64,000 nucleotides of DNA from Sambucus nigra (Eukaryota; Streptophyta; Magnoliopsida; Dipsacales; Adoxaceae). The stretch is taken from assembly GCA_949130495.1 (NCBI GenBank), contig OX422208.1:690199702-690263701 (forward strand), in the 5' to 3' direction. A program made the translations under genes and the position numbers. The notes beneath the pieces are model-generated. The model was given only the letters and a program-made list of their open reading frames with translations. It was not told the DNA's origin and searched no databases. Shown piece after piece: positions 22,504 to 33,871 of this stretch (position 1 is its first letter; every line of letters starts with the position of its first letter).

Positions 22504-24350
22504 CTTCTACTGTATGAGTTATTAAAAGTTAAAATCGTAGGTTGTACATAATTAGCTTTTTATTTTTATTTTTCTTTTTTTTTAATTTAGAGTAATTAGT
22601 TAGAGTTTTTGTTATTCTTTTTGTTATGCTTGGTTCTAACATGTTTTGTAGATTCAATGGACTCACACTCATCGGGGATCTCTCCATTTGGGTAATATCT
22701 TTCTTTTCCTCTCTTTATGTTGTGTTCTTGATTCGCATTGAGGACAATGCAACATTTAAGTTAGGGGGTGTGGGATATTCTTCCCGTTTATTGTTTAGAT
22801 TCATTGATTCGATCACATGTTCTTTCCAAGTGTGTTTTTTTTAGAAAATTTCAAAATTTTCAAAAAAAAATTGAAAAATTTTGAAAAAAAAAGCCAAAAA
22901 TATTTTTCTTCAAAATAAATAAAAATTGGAATTTAAATTTTTCAAAAATGTCACCTTTATTCTATTTAAAGTCTCAAATTGTTAAATCATAATGCACTAA
23001 GCCAAAATTGACTGAAGATGGAAATTGAAAGAAAATTGACGACTTAACGAATAAGTGTGGAGATTGATCAAACCCAGTGAGATTTCGAGCCTATCGATCT
23101 TTTTGAGTTTTTAAATCAATCCGAGTTTATGATTAACCCAAAGTTCTTTTCAGCGTGTTAATAAGTCGTTGATGATCTCAATCCTTTGTTTTGATCGGTT
23201 ATGGGAAATGTGTGAAATGTTGTCTCAAAATTCGTGCTAAATATATCTCTAAACTTAATTAATCTCGAGATGCATATGGCAATGTGATTAGCAATTTGGA
23301 CAATGAAGTAGGCCCTCGTTTGTTTAACCCAAAAATATTAGCCATAAAAAGTTGTGAAAAATAAAATTATCCCTTTGCAACCCACTTTGAGCCTAATATA
23401 ATATTTTTCTTTCGTTGATAACCCGAAAAACCTAAATAGCCCGGAATTGTGAAAATTGAATATTCATCAAGTAAGTCCAAATTGTGCAATAAAAAGGGGC
23501 AAGGAAGAAAAAAAATAGAAAATGCTCAACAAAAATAGCAAGAAAAGAAAAAGGAAAAAAAATGAAAATTGAAAAAAAAAGAGAAAAATGAGCAAATGCC
23601 CGAAAAAGCACAAATGGACGTCATAAGGACATTTTCCAATTCCAAACAATCCATCTATTCGCAATTTTACCCTTTACACCTTTTAACCCAAAAAGTCCTA
23701 ACCGTGTCCGAATGGTGAAATTAATTACCGCATGGAGAGCTAAGACATGAAAAGATAATAAAAGAGATTAAAAGGGTGTGATTAAGAGATGATGTTTCCC
23801 GTATCCTAATAACTGTATTCCGATGATGAGATCTTATCACCATATATTTCCTTCTTTTCAATTTTGTATGCATGAATTTGTGTCCATTATATTTACTCTT
23901 TAAATCATGCATACCGAGAGAAAATAGCCACAATCCGAGTGATTCGTTTGTGAGTGCAATCCGTAAGAATTTGAATCAAAACGAATTTTCGGAAAGTAAC
24001 GTAATGCTCAATCGGTGGAAATTTGAGGTTTAATTTTTGGCTTTGCACACACACACTATGGTTTGAGACATTTGAATATGAATTTATGGTGATTATTTTT
24101 TGAAAAGTTTAAATTGTACAATTTTTAAGTATTTTGATATTTATTTGAGTCAATAAAGAATTTTGTGGGTGTATTCACTGCAAACCCTCACGAGACAAAA
24201 CTCGTCCTACTAGGGTAACCTAGGGATTTAAAGGCTTGTTGCATACGCTAAATGCAATCGCATGCATGCGAAAGTGGAATTTTATTTTAATAAAGGAATT
24301 TTCAAGAGTAGAATTTTGGTTAGATTCAGTTACATTGCCCGGGACGTGCA
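22504..24350 (+). other. NonA 3' untranslated interior
   Basis: The stretch is AT-rich and without plausible genes. At 22738-22772 it holds GAGGACAATGCAACATTTAA followed by GTTAGGGGGTGTG. This matches the box that ends Athila-type coding regions, so it looks like an internal second polypurine tract. A-rich purine runs lie at 22850-22900 and 23490-23600. Confidence 0.7.
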
Positions 24351-24370
24351 AAGTCCTAAGTTAGGGGGTG
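24351..24370 (+). promoter_or_regulatory. Polypurine tract of NonA
   Basis: GTCCTAAGTTAGGGGGTG abuts the 3' LTR start TGATTAGG. It repeats the GTTAGGGGGTG found at 22760. Confidence 0.82.
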
Positions 24371-25827
24371 TGATTAGGCACATATTCTTCACATTTATCC
24401 CCTTAATTTTGGTGATTTTAATATCTCGAACAAGGTAATTGAATCATTTTTAGTCCATATCACTCTATTGTCTGTTTTTAACAATATTCCCTAGTTTTTG
24501 TGTAATTGTGATGAAGTTTCAGGAATGGAATGCAAGAAAGGAAAAGAAGAAAATCAGAAGAAAAGTCAAAGGGCAAAAGAGTAAAGTTCCACTCAAAAAT
24601 CGAAGGCGACACCAAAAGTGAAGTTGAAGAGCATGAGTTCAAAGAGCATAGGAAGAAACGACACCCAAATCGGAGTTCTAGATCAAAAGATATGGCTAGT
24701 CAAAGTTGTAAGGAAAAAGTCAAAGTAGAAGAAAACCGGACCGATCCGGTAGAAATAAAAGAACCGATCCGGTGGATATCGGACCGATCCGAGGGTAATC
24801 CGGATCGGTCCGGCTGTGCGAATTCTTGGCATTAATTATGCAGATTTTTGGCTTGCTGGATGGTAAAAACTTGTGCCACAAGCAAATTGAGTTGTCAATT
24901 TCGAGACTTTGTGCTATAAAAGCCCATGCCCTACATCATTTGGAGGAGGCTAGGTTAGAGGTAGCTAGGTTGAGAGTTCTAGAGAGAATTAGAGGTTGAA
25001 TTTTAGGGTTAGATTTTAAGAGAAAATTTTCTATTCCTTCAAGAGTTTTCATGAACCCTAGTTTGTAAGAAATTTTGCATTCCAATTCCATTTTTGTTGC
25101 TGAATTCAAGTAAAATCTTTCCATTCTCTAGTTTTATTATTTGCAATTTATTTACAATGTCTTGTAGATCCATAATTTTATATGTGAATTTGTTCTTTAA
25201 CCAAATCATGAGTAGCTAAATTCCCAAGGGTTGGGGTACATGAACTCAATCCAAGGAAAATTATTTATGTAGAAAATAGAGGTTAAATTAAAATATTGAT
25301 TGAATCGTGAAAGAAACTCATACAAACATTGTCAATCTTTTAATCTCTCTTGCCCTAGGTACTTGAGATGTTTAAGAACTCTTTGCGAGTATGATTTATC
25401 ATTCACCGCTTTATATTTACCTTTGATTTCGTATGGTGTGGGCTTGAACCTCATATACGTAATGCTTAGGATCTATAAAGACTGGATTCATTCAAATTTA
25501 TAATTTACAATCCTAGTATTCTATACGGTAATTTGTTAAGGTTTGAGAGATTGTACTCCACCCTATTTTCTCATTCATCTTAATTAATTTAATTTATTTA
25601 TTTACCTATTTTTTTCCCTTCTCAACCATCATCATCTTTTTCACTTTTAATTTAGAAGTAATAAATCAGTTATATTCTATCAAACATTACCTGTGGATTC
25701 GATACCCAGACTCGCCACTATACTCCTTAAGAAGTGTAGTTACAAGTTTAGGTTTTTTTGTATTGAGGTTGGAAGCCGATAACAACGACTAGCGTATTAC
25801 ACGGACGCTCGGTTTTCCACTCGATCC
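24371..25827 (+). repeat. 3' LTR of NonA
   Basis: It is nearly identical to 19856-21310, including the TATA box (24915) and the palindrome cluster. It ends GATCC where the 5' copy ends GATCA, so the terminal CA has mutated; the GTACC duplication fixes the border. Confidence 0.95.
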
Positions 25828-25832
25828 GTACC
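25828..25832. repeat. Target site duplication GTACC, right copy
   Basis: Matches 19851-19855. Host LTR sequence resumes with CTGGGATTGTAATC. Confidence 0.9.
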
Positions 25833-27450
25833 CTGGGATTGTAATCGGGTTCCGAGGGCTTTAAGCTACACTGGATCCGTACGGGAGTATTCAGATCATA
25901 TTAATATTATAAATTAACTTAAAAATGGGATTGGGAGTATATCAAGGGGTTTTAAATGGATGAGTCATTCAATGGATCATTCTAAATCACCTAAGCTTGA
26001 GAGAAGAGAGACGGGTGAAGGAAAGTCAAAGGGGAGATCAAGAAAAGCAAGAGTTGGGAGGAACTTGAAGGGATTTCTGGGCTAGAATCATCACACAACA
26101 AAGGACTCAGACACTTCTCACATTTTAAGGCAAGTGTTTGCTTGATTTGATAGTATATGTTGTGTTTTATTTCATAGCATAATTGGTTAGAAACAAATAT
26201 GAACGTTTGGGGTTGAATTCACATATCAAAATGGGTTTTTGGAAAATATATCATGATAACTAAATGGAGAAACGTCTTATCTGAAATCTGAGATGAATCC
26301 TACATAAAAGTTAGAATTTTAATTTGAAAATATGAATTGGAATCACGATGGGAATAAATGTGATTCTAATTGATAAATCTGGAAATAGTGGAATTTGACA
26401 TGAGAATTATGGTCAATTAATTCGGCAAAAATTGATGGTTGAATCCCATAGTGTAGAATGATTTCTTGATGAATTAAATCCATATAACATGTACCGTTAT
26501 GAGTTATATTGATAGGGTAATGTAAATTGATGTTGGAATGATTGTTAGCAATGATTTTTGTTGACAAAATGGGTAGAACTTCGTAACAAACAAAATAACT
26601 CCATTTTGGCCAAACTCAAGGGCAAACTGATTCCCCCTATAGCCGAACCGATTCACCTACCCTGCTTGGCCAAGCTTGGTTATTTGAATGATTTCATTGG
26701 TAGGGTTGATTCCGGGTTATTTCAGGATGCCTGTATATATTATTAGGACTTCTAGAAAATATATAAACAATTATTAATTACCTTGAGATAGTCGGGATAA
26801 TCTAAATTATGAAATTAAGGGTGTTTGGGATGAACGACACTCGAAAATATATTAGTGGATTTGAATGGGAATTTTGGATGGAATCAAGATACCGGTTGGG
26901 TTGAGATAGGCTTAGTGTATAGAATAATTATGATCGTGATATATAAATATGTAAGTAACTACTTACGAACTTAGTACTCAGATTTAGACTCGAGAAAGTT
27001 AGGCTACTGCTATGAGTGAGATGCACGGTTAGCAAATTTTATTTTATATATACACCGGTATGGAGACATTATATATACGTGTGAATATTTATGTGTGTAT
27101 GACATGTATATTAAACATACCACTCTAGTGGATATGCGATCTCTCTTGGCGAATCCCAACACATGTAGTATCGCTCCCTAGGGTCATAGGTTTGTACAAG
27201 TCCACACTATGTGAGGTTAAAGTCTAAGTAGAGTAATGCGGTATCGTTATGACCCACTGACTTAAGAATATGACCTCCTCCAATTATGAGTAATATTTGG
27301 GTTCGGTGGTAAGATTCCGACCCAATGGCCTAAGATTATGTGTGTGCGCCCTAGAACCTGATAGCATACTACAGATTCAGATCCAGTGAGTTATTGCTCC
27401 GAGGAATTGCAGTTACACATATAAAATGAGTGATATATCTTATTATATAT
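25833..27450 (+). repeat. Rest of the ChrA 3' LTR
   Basis: The stretch continues the chromovirus LTR. It has the GGGTTCCGAGGGCTTT segment that matches GGGTCCCGAGGCCTTT in ChrB, then CCACTCTAGTGGATATGCG and a string of LTR-like blocks. Similarity fades near 27450 and no proper LTR end is found, so the 3' end is truncated or too diverged. Confidence 0.62.
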
Positions 27451-27718
27451 GTACATGTAGGTAATGCTTTTAGAGTTCCTAACAAGTTCAAAAATATGTA
27501 CCCTCCCCAAAACTAACCAAGCACGTTCATTTTTTAAACTTACTTATTTTACACTTTTCCACATGATTCAAACCTCTCACTCTCGTCTCACCTTTCTTAT
27601 ACACCTTGCAAATACATTCCCTTTATTTAACCATCCCTCTCCCTCAATCACTTGCAACCTCGATTGTGTCCTTCATATCGGACCATTCTGAAGTCAATCT
27701 AACTGGTGAATCTAAGAG
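27451..27718. other. Unassigned CT-rich stretch
   Basis: No repeat or gene could be assigned. It ends at TAGGG, the target site of SoloA, so with 42497-43206 it may be the older DNA into which SoloA jumped. Confidence 0.45.
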
Positions 27719-27723
27719 TAGGG
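27719..27723. repeat. Target site duplication TAGGG, left copy
   Basis: TAGGG precedes TGTGACACCCC. The second copy is at 42492-42496, after the nested TatB. Confidence 0.85.
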
Positions 27724-29525
27724 TGTGACACCCCGCCTAATTAAATACCGGGCGATCACTCCTTTATTAAATTAAAATCAAGGTGAACAGTTGGATCATT
27801 CTTAGCATCACTATCGGGGAAATAATTTTTCCAATTTAAACACCCTAATTAATTAAGCTAAGTGTCAAAACCAATTTAGACATTACTTTCCAAATTTTAT
27901 TTAATAAACCAACATTTAAAACTTTGCATAATACACAATTTAATAGTCACACCACAACTATCCTGGAACATACAATCCAAATAATCAAACATTCAACTAG
28001 TTGAATCCAACATTTAATACTTTAAATGAAAACATCCTGGCAATAATAAATCCCAAAGTGCAAATACTGGAAATAAATGGATTATAATATCCAATAAAAC
28101 ATCTGAATAATGGAAAGGGTGACACGAGCCCAACTGAAATAAATAGTGCTAAGAGTGGAATCAAATGAATGAGGTCGTCTAAGCAAGAGGCCTGCAACTC
28201 CCACCTAAGCTGCAGCACGTTCCTTTCAAAGTATCCTATGCAAGACGCCCCTATGGCTGGGCACCTGTAATATATACATATATATACAAGAGAAAAAAAG
28301 AAATAGAAACGGGTCAGAGCCCGATAGTGTAAATGATTTAAAATTTGTTTAGAAAGTATTTAAAATGTTTACAGGCCAATGCAACAACATATTAGTGCGA
28401 CACTCCCTTGAGAAATTCTCACCTCTCTTCTAATGTGCACACCTATCGCACTAACCTTCCCAACGGTTTAACTTATCTTATCTTAGTTTGCTTGTAAGAT
28501 TTAAACTGGTGATTCAACTGTTTAAGGAGTAAATTCCATTTAATAACAAAACTCTCATTTTAACTTTATTCGCTAATAAAGTTTCCCAGTATCATATTAT
28601 ACTTTTCAAAACAAGTATTTCTAAATTGAAATCATTATTCATATCTTACTTACCATAAACACAGTAGAAAGTTCTCAATTTCAGAATTAAATATATATAT
28701 ATTAAATACTCGTATAATATATATATTCTAACAGCACCCCACATAAAAGTTATGGTGCGGGCATACTCTGCTATCCAATCCTTGTCTCACTCGTACTAAG
28801 GGAAATACAAGTTGGGAATCACTCTCGAACTTTATTAACACATACACAAACAATATTGAGGCGAAGCATAGATTCCAAGTCTCTAAGAGGTCAGTACATA
28901 CTCTCACATCTCTTAGGACCGTCTGACCATCGATCAGATAGCCTGTACCAAGGATATCTATCTTTGAGGGTACGAGTCAATATCCCCCATAAAGATCCCA
29001 TCGAGATAAGACTGTCCCAGCGCGGTAACCTCAGGGATATCAAGTAGCGCGGGCATGATTTTCACACGTATATAGTATATGCATAAACACAGTCATATAA
29101 ATATACTACTATTACCATATCTCTTTAGGTATCTTTCATCACCCATAATATAATATTTATCCTTATTTCTCAATCTTTAGTTATCACGTATAACGGTTCG
29201 TCTCTTACTTTAATTGAGGGATTAATCCAACTTACTACGTAACACTCATGGACTCTATCCTCCCATGTGTAGAATTCAGTAGGTACTCATCTATTTTTCC
29301 AACGTAACTATTTTACGCGTCTCTCCCTTTAGTACACAACCCCATCGTCCCTTATGTGTAAGCATCCCAAAAATGTAAATTTCGTCTTTGATTAAAGGTC
29401 TCATAGTTGTTAATAAGTCCTACTGGTCTCCTTTATCTTCCAAAGTATTTTAATAAGGATGCCCAAATATTTTCACTCATTTACTTTGAATTTAACAATT
29501 TAAAATGGGAAATGTGAGTCTGCCA

Positions 29526-29608
29526 GAAGGGGTCGATCGATCGATGGCAGGAGCTCGATCGATCGATGCGTTAATCGATCGACACCCCTGGTTCGATTGA
29601 TCGATCAA
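29526..29608. repeat. CGATCGAT cluster in SoloA
   Basis: GGTCGATCGATCGATGG, CTCGATCGATCGATGC, ATCGATCGAC and TTGATCGATC occur within 83 bp. SoloB has the same kind of cluster at 60419-60452. Confidence 0.8.
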
Positions 29609-30250
29609 ACAGGTATACGAATTCCGCAGATTAACAGTTACGGGTTTCATAATCTAACCTCAGTCAAATCCATATTTTTCACACCCAAACTCCCTAAAAT
29701 TTGTACTACAAATGGTATGAACCCATATTATACATCTTCAACGTAAAGCATGCAGTTTTTCATCAATAACCATAGATTAATAGGCCAAAACTCATATAAA
29801 TCTCAAGAACCCTAGAATTTCTTTAACATGGTTCTAATCAGTCTTTTTCTAGAAATTTCTACTCCTAATTCATCATAAATTTGTGGTTAAGCCTCTACAT
29901 GTGAAGGGGTTTCCAGATTATCATTCAAATCATTACTACATGCGATTTTCCTATCTTCAACATGGATTTTCTTCTACCAAACTCATCCTAATCACCCTAG
30001 ACTAACATGAACAATGCATTAAAGAAAATACGCAAGATAAATACTTGCCTGGAAATTTCAAAGTTCTGATTTGATGATGAATTTGGTGTGGTTGCGTTCC
30101 TCGTCACGCGATCTACGCGTTGGTGGTGGTGGCGGTGCAACCAGATGAATTTTCGGTCTAGAATTTGCTTTGAAAGCTTTCTCCTTCCCTCTCCTATGGC
30201 CGTCACTTGTCTTTGGTTGTGTTAACCCTAGAAGGCAACCTTAGACATCT

Positions 30251-30255
30251 GATAT
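30251..30255. repeat. Target site duplication GATAT, left copy
   Basis: GATAT precedes the TatB LTR and recurs at 42017-42021 after it. Confidence 0.9.
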
Positions 30256-30340
30256 TGATATGCCCTAAGTGTGACCTCAGCCCAGAGACACCAACCTCGA
30301 CCGAGATTATATCCGGCGTTGGGAACACGCGATATCAGCC

Positions 30341-30643
30341 CTCGGCCATAGCAAGGTCGGCCCAGGCCGACACTACCACCAGCCTCTCCAAGGGGCGTCA
30401 CAAGGATCAACAGCATTCTTGTATACCTTGGAATGGCAACCTCGGCCATACATAGGCCGAGCTCGCAGGAAGCCACCAACAACTTCATCAAGGCATTAGT
30501 CAACACCAAAAACACTCCAGCTCAACCTCGTCCCAGGCCGACCTTGTCCATTGTCTCGACTGGGATTAGGCCGAGACCTCTATGGAATGCTCGGACTGAA
30601 CAGGTACCTAGACTTACCAACCTCGGCCTCACCCAGGCCAAGG
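30341..30643. repeat. CTCGGCC/GGCCGAG hairpin units in the TatB U3
   Basis: A perfect palindrome GTCGGCCCAGGCCGAC lies at 30356-30371. CTCGGCC-N7-GGCCGAG lies at 30441-30461. Similar pairs occur near 30556 and 30621. In the 3' LTR the last one is a perfect 9-bp stem (41457-41479). Confidence 0.8.
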
Positions 30644-30857
30644 TCATACTCCAGGCGCGTAGCCTAGCATCTGCTGACATTTGGATAAGGGCACGAGGAC
30701 ACAAATCAGTTATAACAAGATTATTCCCCACACGTGGGGAGAATATTGCATCATCATTATCTACATGTGACAGTGACAAATGGCTTTCCCATATTGGTGA
30801 GGCAAACACACACATGCTCATTGCATGCATGGGGGGTACATTACACCTCCTAGGTAC

Positions 30858-30869
30858 TTTATATAGAGG
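30858..30869 (+). promoter_or_regulatory. Probable TATA box of the TatB 5' LTR
   Basis: TTTATATAGAGG. The 3' LTR has CTATATATAGAG at the matching site. Confidence 0.6.
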
Positions 30870-31180
30870 CCATCCTCTACCTTGCAAAGGATCCCATATA
30901 TTCAACCCTAGATAAAACTCTGTCTAGATACACAGGAGAGAGAGAAAGCTTGAGAGATTGTATCCATGGACATTGGTGCCTTATTGCAGTGAGGTTATTC
31001 ACACACACACACACACAGTGGACGTAGGCCAATTCAGGATGAACAACTTATATCCTGACGCTCTCTCCTCTTCTCCTCATCTCATTCTCTTACCTTTTAC
31101 ATAACTATGCTGCCATTGTTGTTCTTAGATTGAGCTTGAAAACACCTTATATGGTGGTGCTAATTCCAACATCATCATTT

Positions 31181-31200
31181 TGGCACCGTCTGTGGGAACG
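31181..31200 (+). promoter_or_regulatory. Primer binding site of TatB
   Basis: TGGCACCGTCTGTGGGAACG lies three bases after the LTR. TatC has TGGCGCCGTCTGTGGGAACG. This PBS type is reported for Tat/Ogre elements, as the complement of a tRNA-Arg as far as I recall. The A at position 5 is a likely mutation. Confidence 0.82.
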
Positions 31201-31428
31201 AGAAGCTATCTCTTCCTCTTTTTTTGCTTAACCTCACCGGAGACTCTGGTGGTGAACCAGGCCTCCCCCTAGTGTGGAGCTGTTTCACCATTGAAAGAGG
31301 TCCTTTGAGGTACTAAGCTCATCTGCTACTCAAGCTCTATAGTGAACATATGGCACCAGACTTACCACCGCCTCTTCCGTCACCTGGGGTGGAGGGCCTA
31401 GTTCCAGTCAGGCGCCCCCCAGTCCGAA

Positions 31429-33000
31429 ATGGCGGAGGTAGCTGCAGCCTTGAGATCTTTAGCTGCAACACAACAAGCCATGCAGGAGAAATTTGCACAG
31501 CTCAGCCAAACTATGATGAGGCCACCTGGAGTCTCGCCGGATATGATCACTCCGACGAAAATTCATCATCATCCTGACGCCAGGGGACCACCCAAGGCAC
31601 CAATGAAGGACCAGCCTGCACCCCAGTGGAGAAGGGATGTTGCTGACCCTAGGCGCTTGCGCCTGGGGAGGCAGGGAAACCCTTGCCTAGAGGACAGGTA
31701 TGATGATCTGGAGGCCGAAGAAGCCCCGAAAGACTGTTGGGAGCCGTATGAGGTGTTAAATAACACTGTACGGCCTCTTAGGCAAAGTTAAGGTTGTGTC
31801 AGCCAAAGAGGTGAAGAGGCTCAACAAAGAGGGCCAGCCTTTGATAGGTTGAGCAGAGGGTCAGCCTTTGAGAGACTGGGCCCGATGAATGACCTAAGAC
31901 AGAGACTGTCAAGATCAAGGAGCGCAGCAGGCTCTCAGAGAGGGAACAGGCAGGGTCGGCCAGATCAAGGCCAACACTATGAAAGAAGAGGCAGGGAACA
32001 GGAAGAGGTCAACAGCTGACGTGTCACGGCAGGGGAACCCTCGGTCCATCCCAGGGAGGTGGCAGGGGATAACCTCGGCCAAGTCGATGGCAGAAGACCA
32101 TGGAATGATTCCACCCAACGCCTTGAGGAGAAGATAGGAGACCTCATTAAAAGCAGGGACCCATTACAAAGGGGTTACTCAGAGGGCTCCCCATTTATGG
32201 CCAAGATAGTGGGGTTCCCAACCACAGCTAAGTTTAAGCCTCCTACGGTGTCTCCCATGTATGATGGCAGCACTAACCCTGTGCATCATATCGAAATGTA
32301 TCAGTCGGCAGCAGACATCTACTCGATACCCGATGAGATGAAGTGTAGGGACTTCTCTGGGACCTTGACAGGGGCAGCGCACAGTTGGTTCACCTCCCTT
32401 CCGAAGAACTCAATTGAAAACTTCAAAGGCTTGGCTGAGCGATTCATCCACAACTTCTGCTTTGGGGTGAGGCCTCAAAATAAGACTACCCACCTGCTAT
32501 ATGTCAAGCAGGCCAAGGGTGAGAGCCTAAGAGACTACATAGCAAGATTCAACAAAGAAAAGTTGGAGGTCGAAGATTATGAAGAGAACATAGCCATGAC
32601 CGCCCTTATAGGAGGCCTCCAGAAGGGAAAGCTATTGTGGAAACTGGAGGAAGACCCGCCTAGGTCTATGGAGGAGCTGTTGGCAACCGCAGGGAAAGTA
32701 ATGAATGCGGAAGAGGCAATGGCCGCCAATTATGAGGATGAGAACCGCGGTGGGAGTGGAAAGTCCCAAAGCAAGAAGGATGGGAAGAAGAGGTCGGGTG
32801 ATGACAAGTTCGCTCACTATACACCTCTGACTGTAAGCTGCGAGAACATCCTCAATGAGATTAAGACTGACAGGACTCTGAGATGGCCAGAGAAACTGAA
32901 GGCTCCACCACATAAGAGGAATAAAAACTTATGGTGCGAGTTCCACCAGGATCATGGCCATGTCACGGATAGATGCTTCGCTTTAAAAGATGAGATTGAA
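31429..33000 (+). pseudogene. gag: TatB gag
   Basis: Gag reads in one frame from MAEVAAALRSLAATQQAMQE. It has stops at 31789 (TAA) and 32017 (TGA) and then runs openly from 32020. The capsid-type retrotransposon gag domain is clear: MYDGSTNPVHHIEMYQ near 32260, FSGTLTGAAHSWF near 32350, ESLRDYIARFNKEKLEVEDY near 32523. A zinc knuckle with the Tat-type spacing CEFHQDHGHVTDRC lies at 32935-32976; the second ligand is H instead of C, as in TatC. It then runs on into the protease part without a stop. Gag would form the particle that packages the RNA. Both early stops would truncate it. Confidence 0.9.
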
Positions 33001-33871
33001 AAGATGTTGAAATCTGGAAAGCTGAGGAAGTATGTGGATGGTAAGGCTCCAAAGGGTGGAAGAGATGACCCTAAGAAAAGGAGAAATGACATATGCCGTG
33101 AGAATGTCCCGGACAGAAGAGACGATGATTTCGAAGGAGATGACGAAGACGATCCGGATCTTCCGCCAAAAGATGACAACACCCTGGTGAAGAGGGTCGG
33201 TACGATCTCCTTTGATGTTAACACCATATGTGGAGGATTTGCAGGAGGTGGCTCTGAAGTAGCTGATAGGAAGGCTCATGTAGCAGAGGACAGGTCAGTG
33301 GCCAAGCTTGAAGTTGTGAATCTAACGTCCGATACAGTGCAGAAGAGGAAGAAAGTAGATATGGACACCCTCGTAGTGGGTTTCTCCAGACTCGACTTCA
33401 AGGGTATCTTAGCCCCCCATGATGACCCTCTGGTCATAACAACAAGGGTGCATGGGTGCGAGGTGAAGAGGATCCTCATAGACGAGGGGAGCTCGGCGGA
33501 CGTGATGTTCTGGCCTTGCTTCAAGAGCCTAGGTCTTAGCAGAGCAAGGCTGGTGCCCTATCATCACCCATTGATAGGCTTTAGTGGCAAAAAAGGTCCA
33601 CCCCTTGGGCATGTATGAGATGGACGTACGGATGGGTGATGAATGGCCTAAGAGGCTGACCAAGAAGATAAATTTCTTCGTCATGGATGAGAATGTGTTC
33701 TCGGACTATAACCTCATCATAGGAAGGGTGGCTCTTAAAGAGTTTGAAGATGTGTCGTCGACAGTCCATCAGATGCTAAAATTCCCGACTCTTTATGGAG
33801 TAGGGGAAGTGCAAGGTGACCAGACCACAACGCGAGAACTTCAAGTCGGCAAAAGAGAGAGAAGCCCATAA
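33001..33871 (+). pseudogene. pol: TatB protease region
   Basis: The aspartic protease follows gag in the same frame. After an acidic linker come DTLVVGFSRLDFKGILAPHD and the active-site motif ILIDEGSSADVMF near 33472-33510. A one-base change in the A run at 33588-33593 moves the frame, so one frame ends at 33618 and the domain continues (HPLGMYEMDVRMGDEW, FVMDENVFSDYNLIIGR) until 33871. There the frame shifts again towards RT. TatC keeps the same domain without frameshifts, which confirms that these are errors of this copy. The enzyme would cut the Gag-Pol polyprotein. Confidence 0.85.

Larger units (their letters stand above)
19856..25827 (+). mobile_element. NonA: young non-autonomous LTR retrotransposon with tRNA-Asp PBS
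   Basis: Two LTRs of 1455 and 1457 bp differ by only about 25 positions by eye (under 2%). They flank a 3.06-kb interior that holds a PBS, one broken open reading frame of unknown type and polypurine tracts. There is no RT, RNase H, integrase or recognisable gag. The target duplication GTACC is exact. The PBS and the GAGGACAATGCAACATTTAA-type box resemble Athila-like elements, so an Athila relative may supply the enzymes; that is inference. It is inserted in the ChrA 3' LTR. Confidence 0.92.
4486..27450 (+). mobile_element. ChrA: old chromovirus (Ty3/gypsy), broken into pieces
   Basis: Pieces of one element read in the right order: the end of the 5' LTR (4486-5458), a tRNA-Met type PBS, gag (to 6811), pol (16933-19522) and the 3' LTR (19523-19855, then 25833-27450). 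The gaps are filled by ChrB (6812-16932) and NonA (19856-25827). The LTR is clearly related to ChrB's but much diverged. RT and most of RNase H are missing and the rest is full of stops. This is the oldest layer of the left half. Confidence 0.8.
30256..31177 (+). repeat. 5' LTR of TatB
   Basis: It starts TGATATGCCC and ends CCAACATCATCA. The U3 part is full of CTCGGCC/GGCCGAG inverted pairs. A TATA-like TTTATATAGAGG lies at 30858. A CA microsatellite lies near 31000-31018. Confidence 0.95.

Noticed and set aside
24530..24835. Lys/Glu-rich open frame of 101 codons
   Set aside because: It lies in the NonA 3' LTR, and the 5' LTR copy is broken by small differences, so the frame is not maintained.
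30228..30905. Open frames of up to 160 codons on both strands of the TatB 5' LTR
   Set aside because: The GC-rich U3 gives chance open frames. The 3' LTR copy breaks them, and no motif is present.
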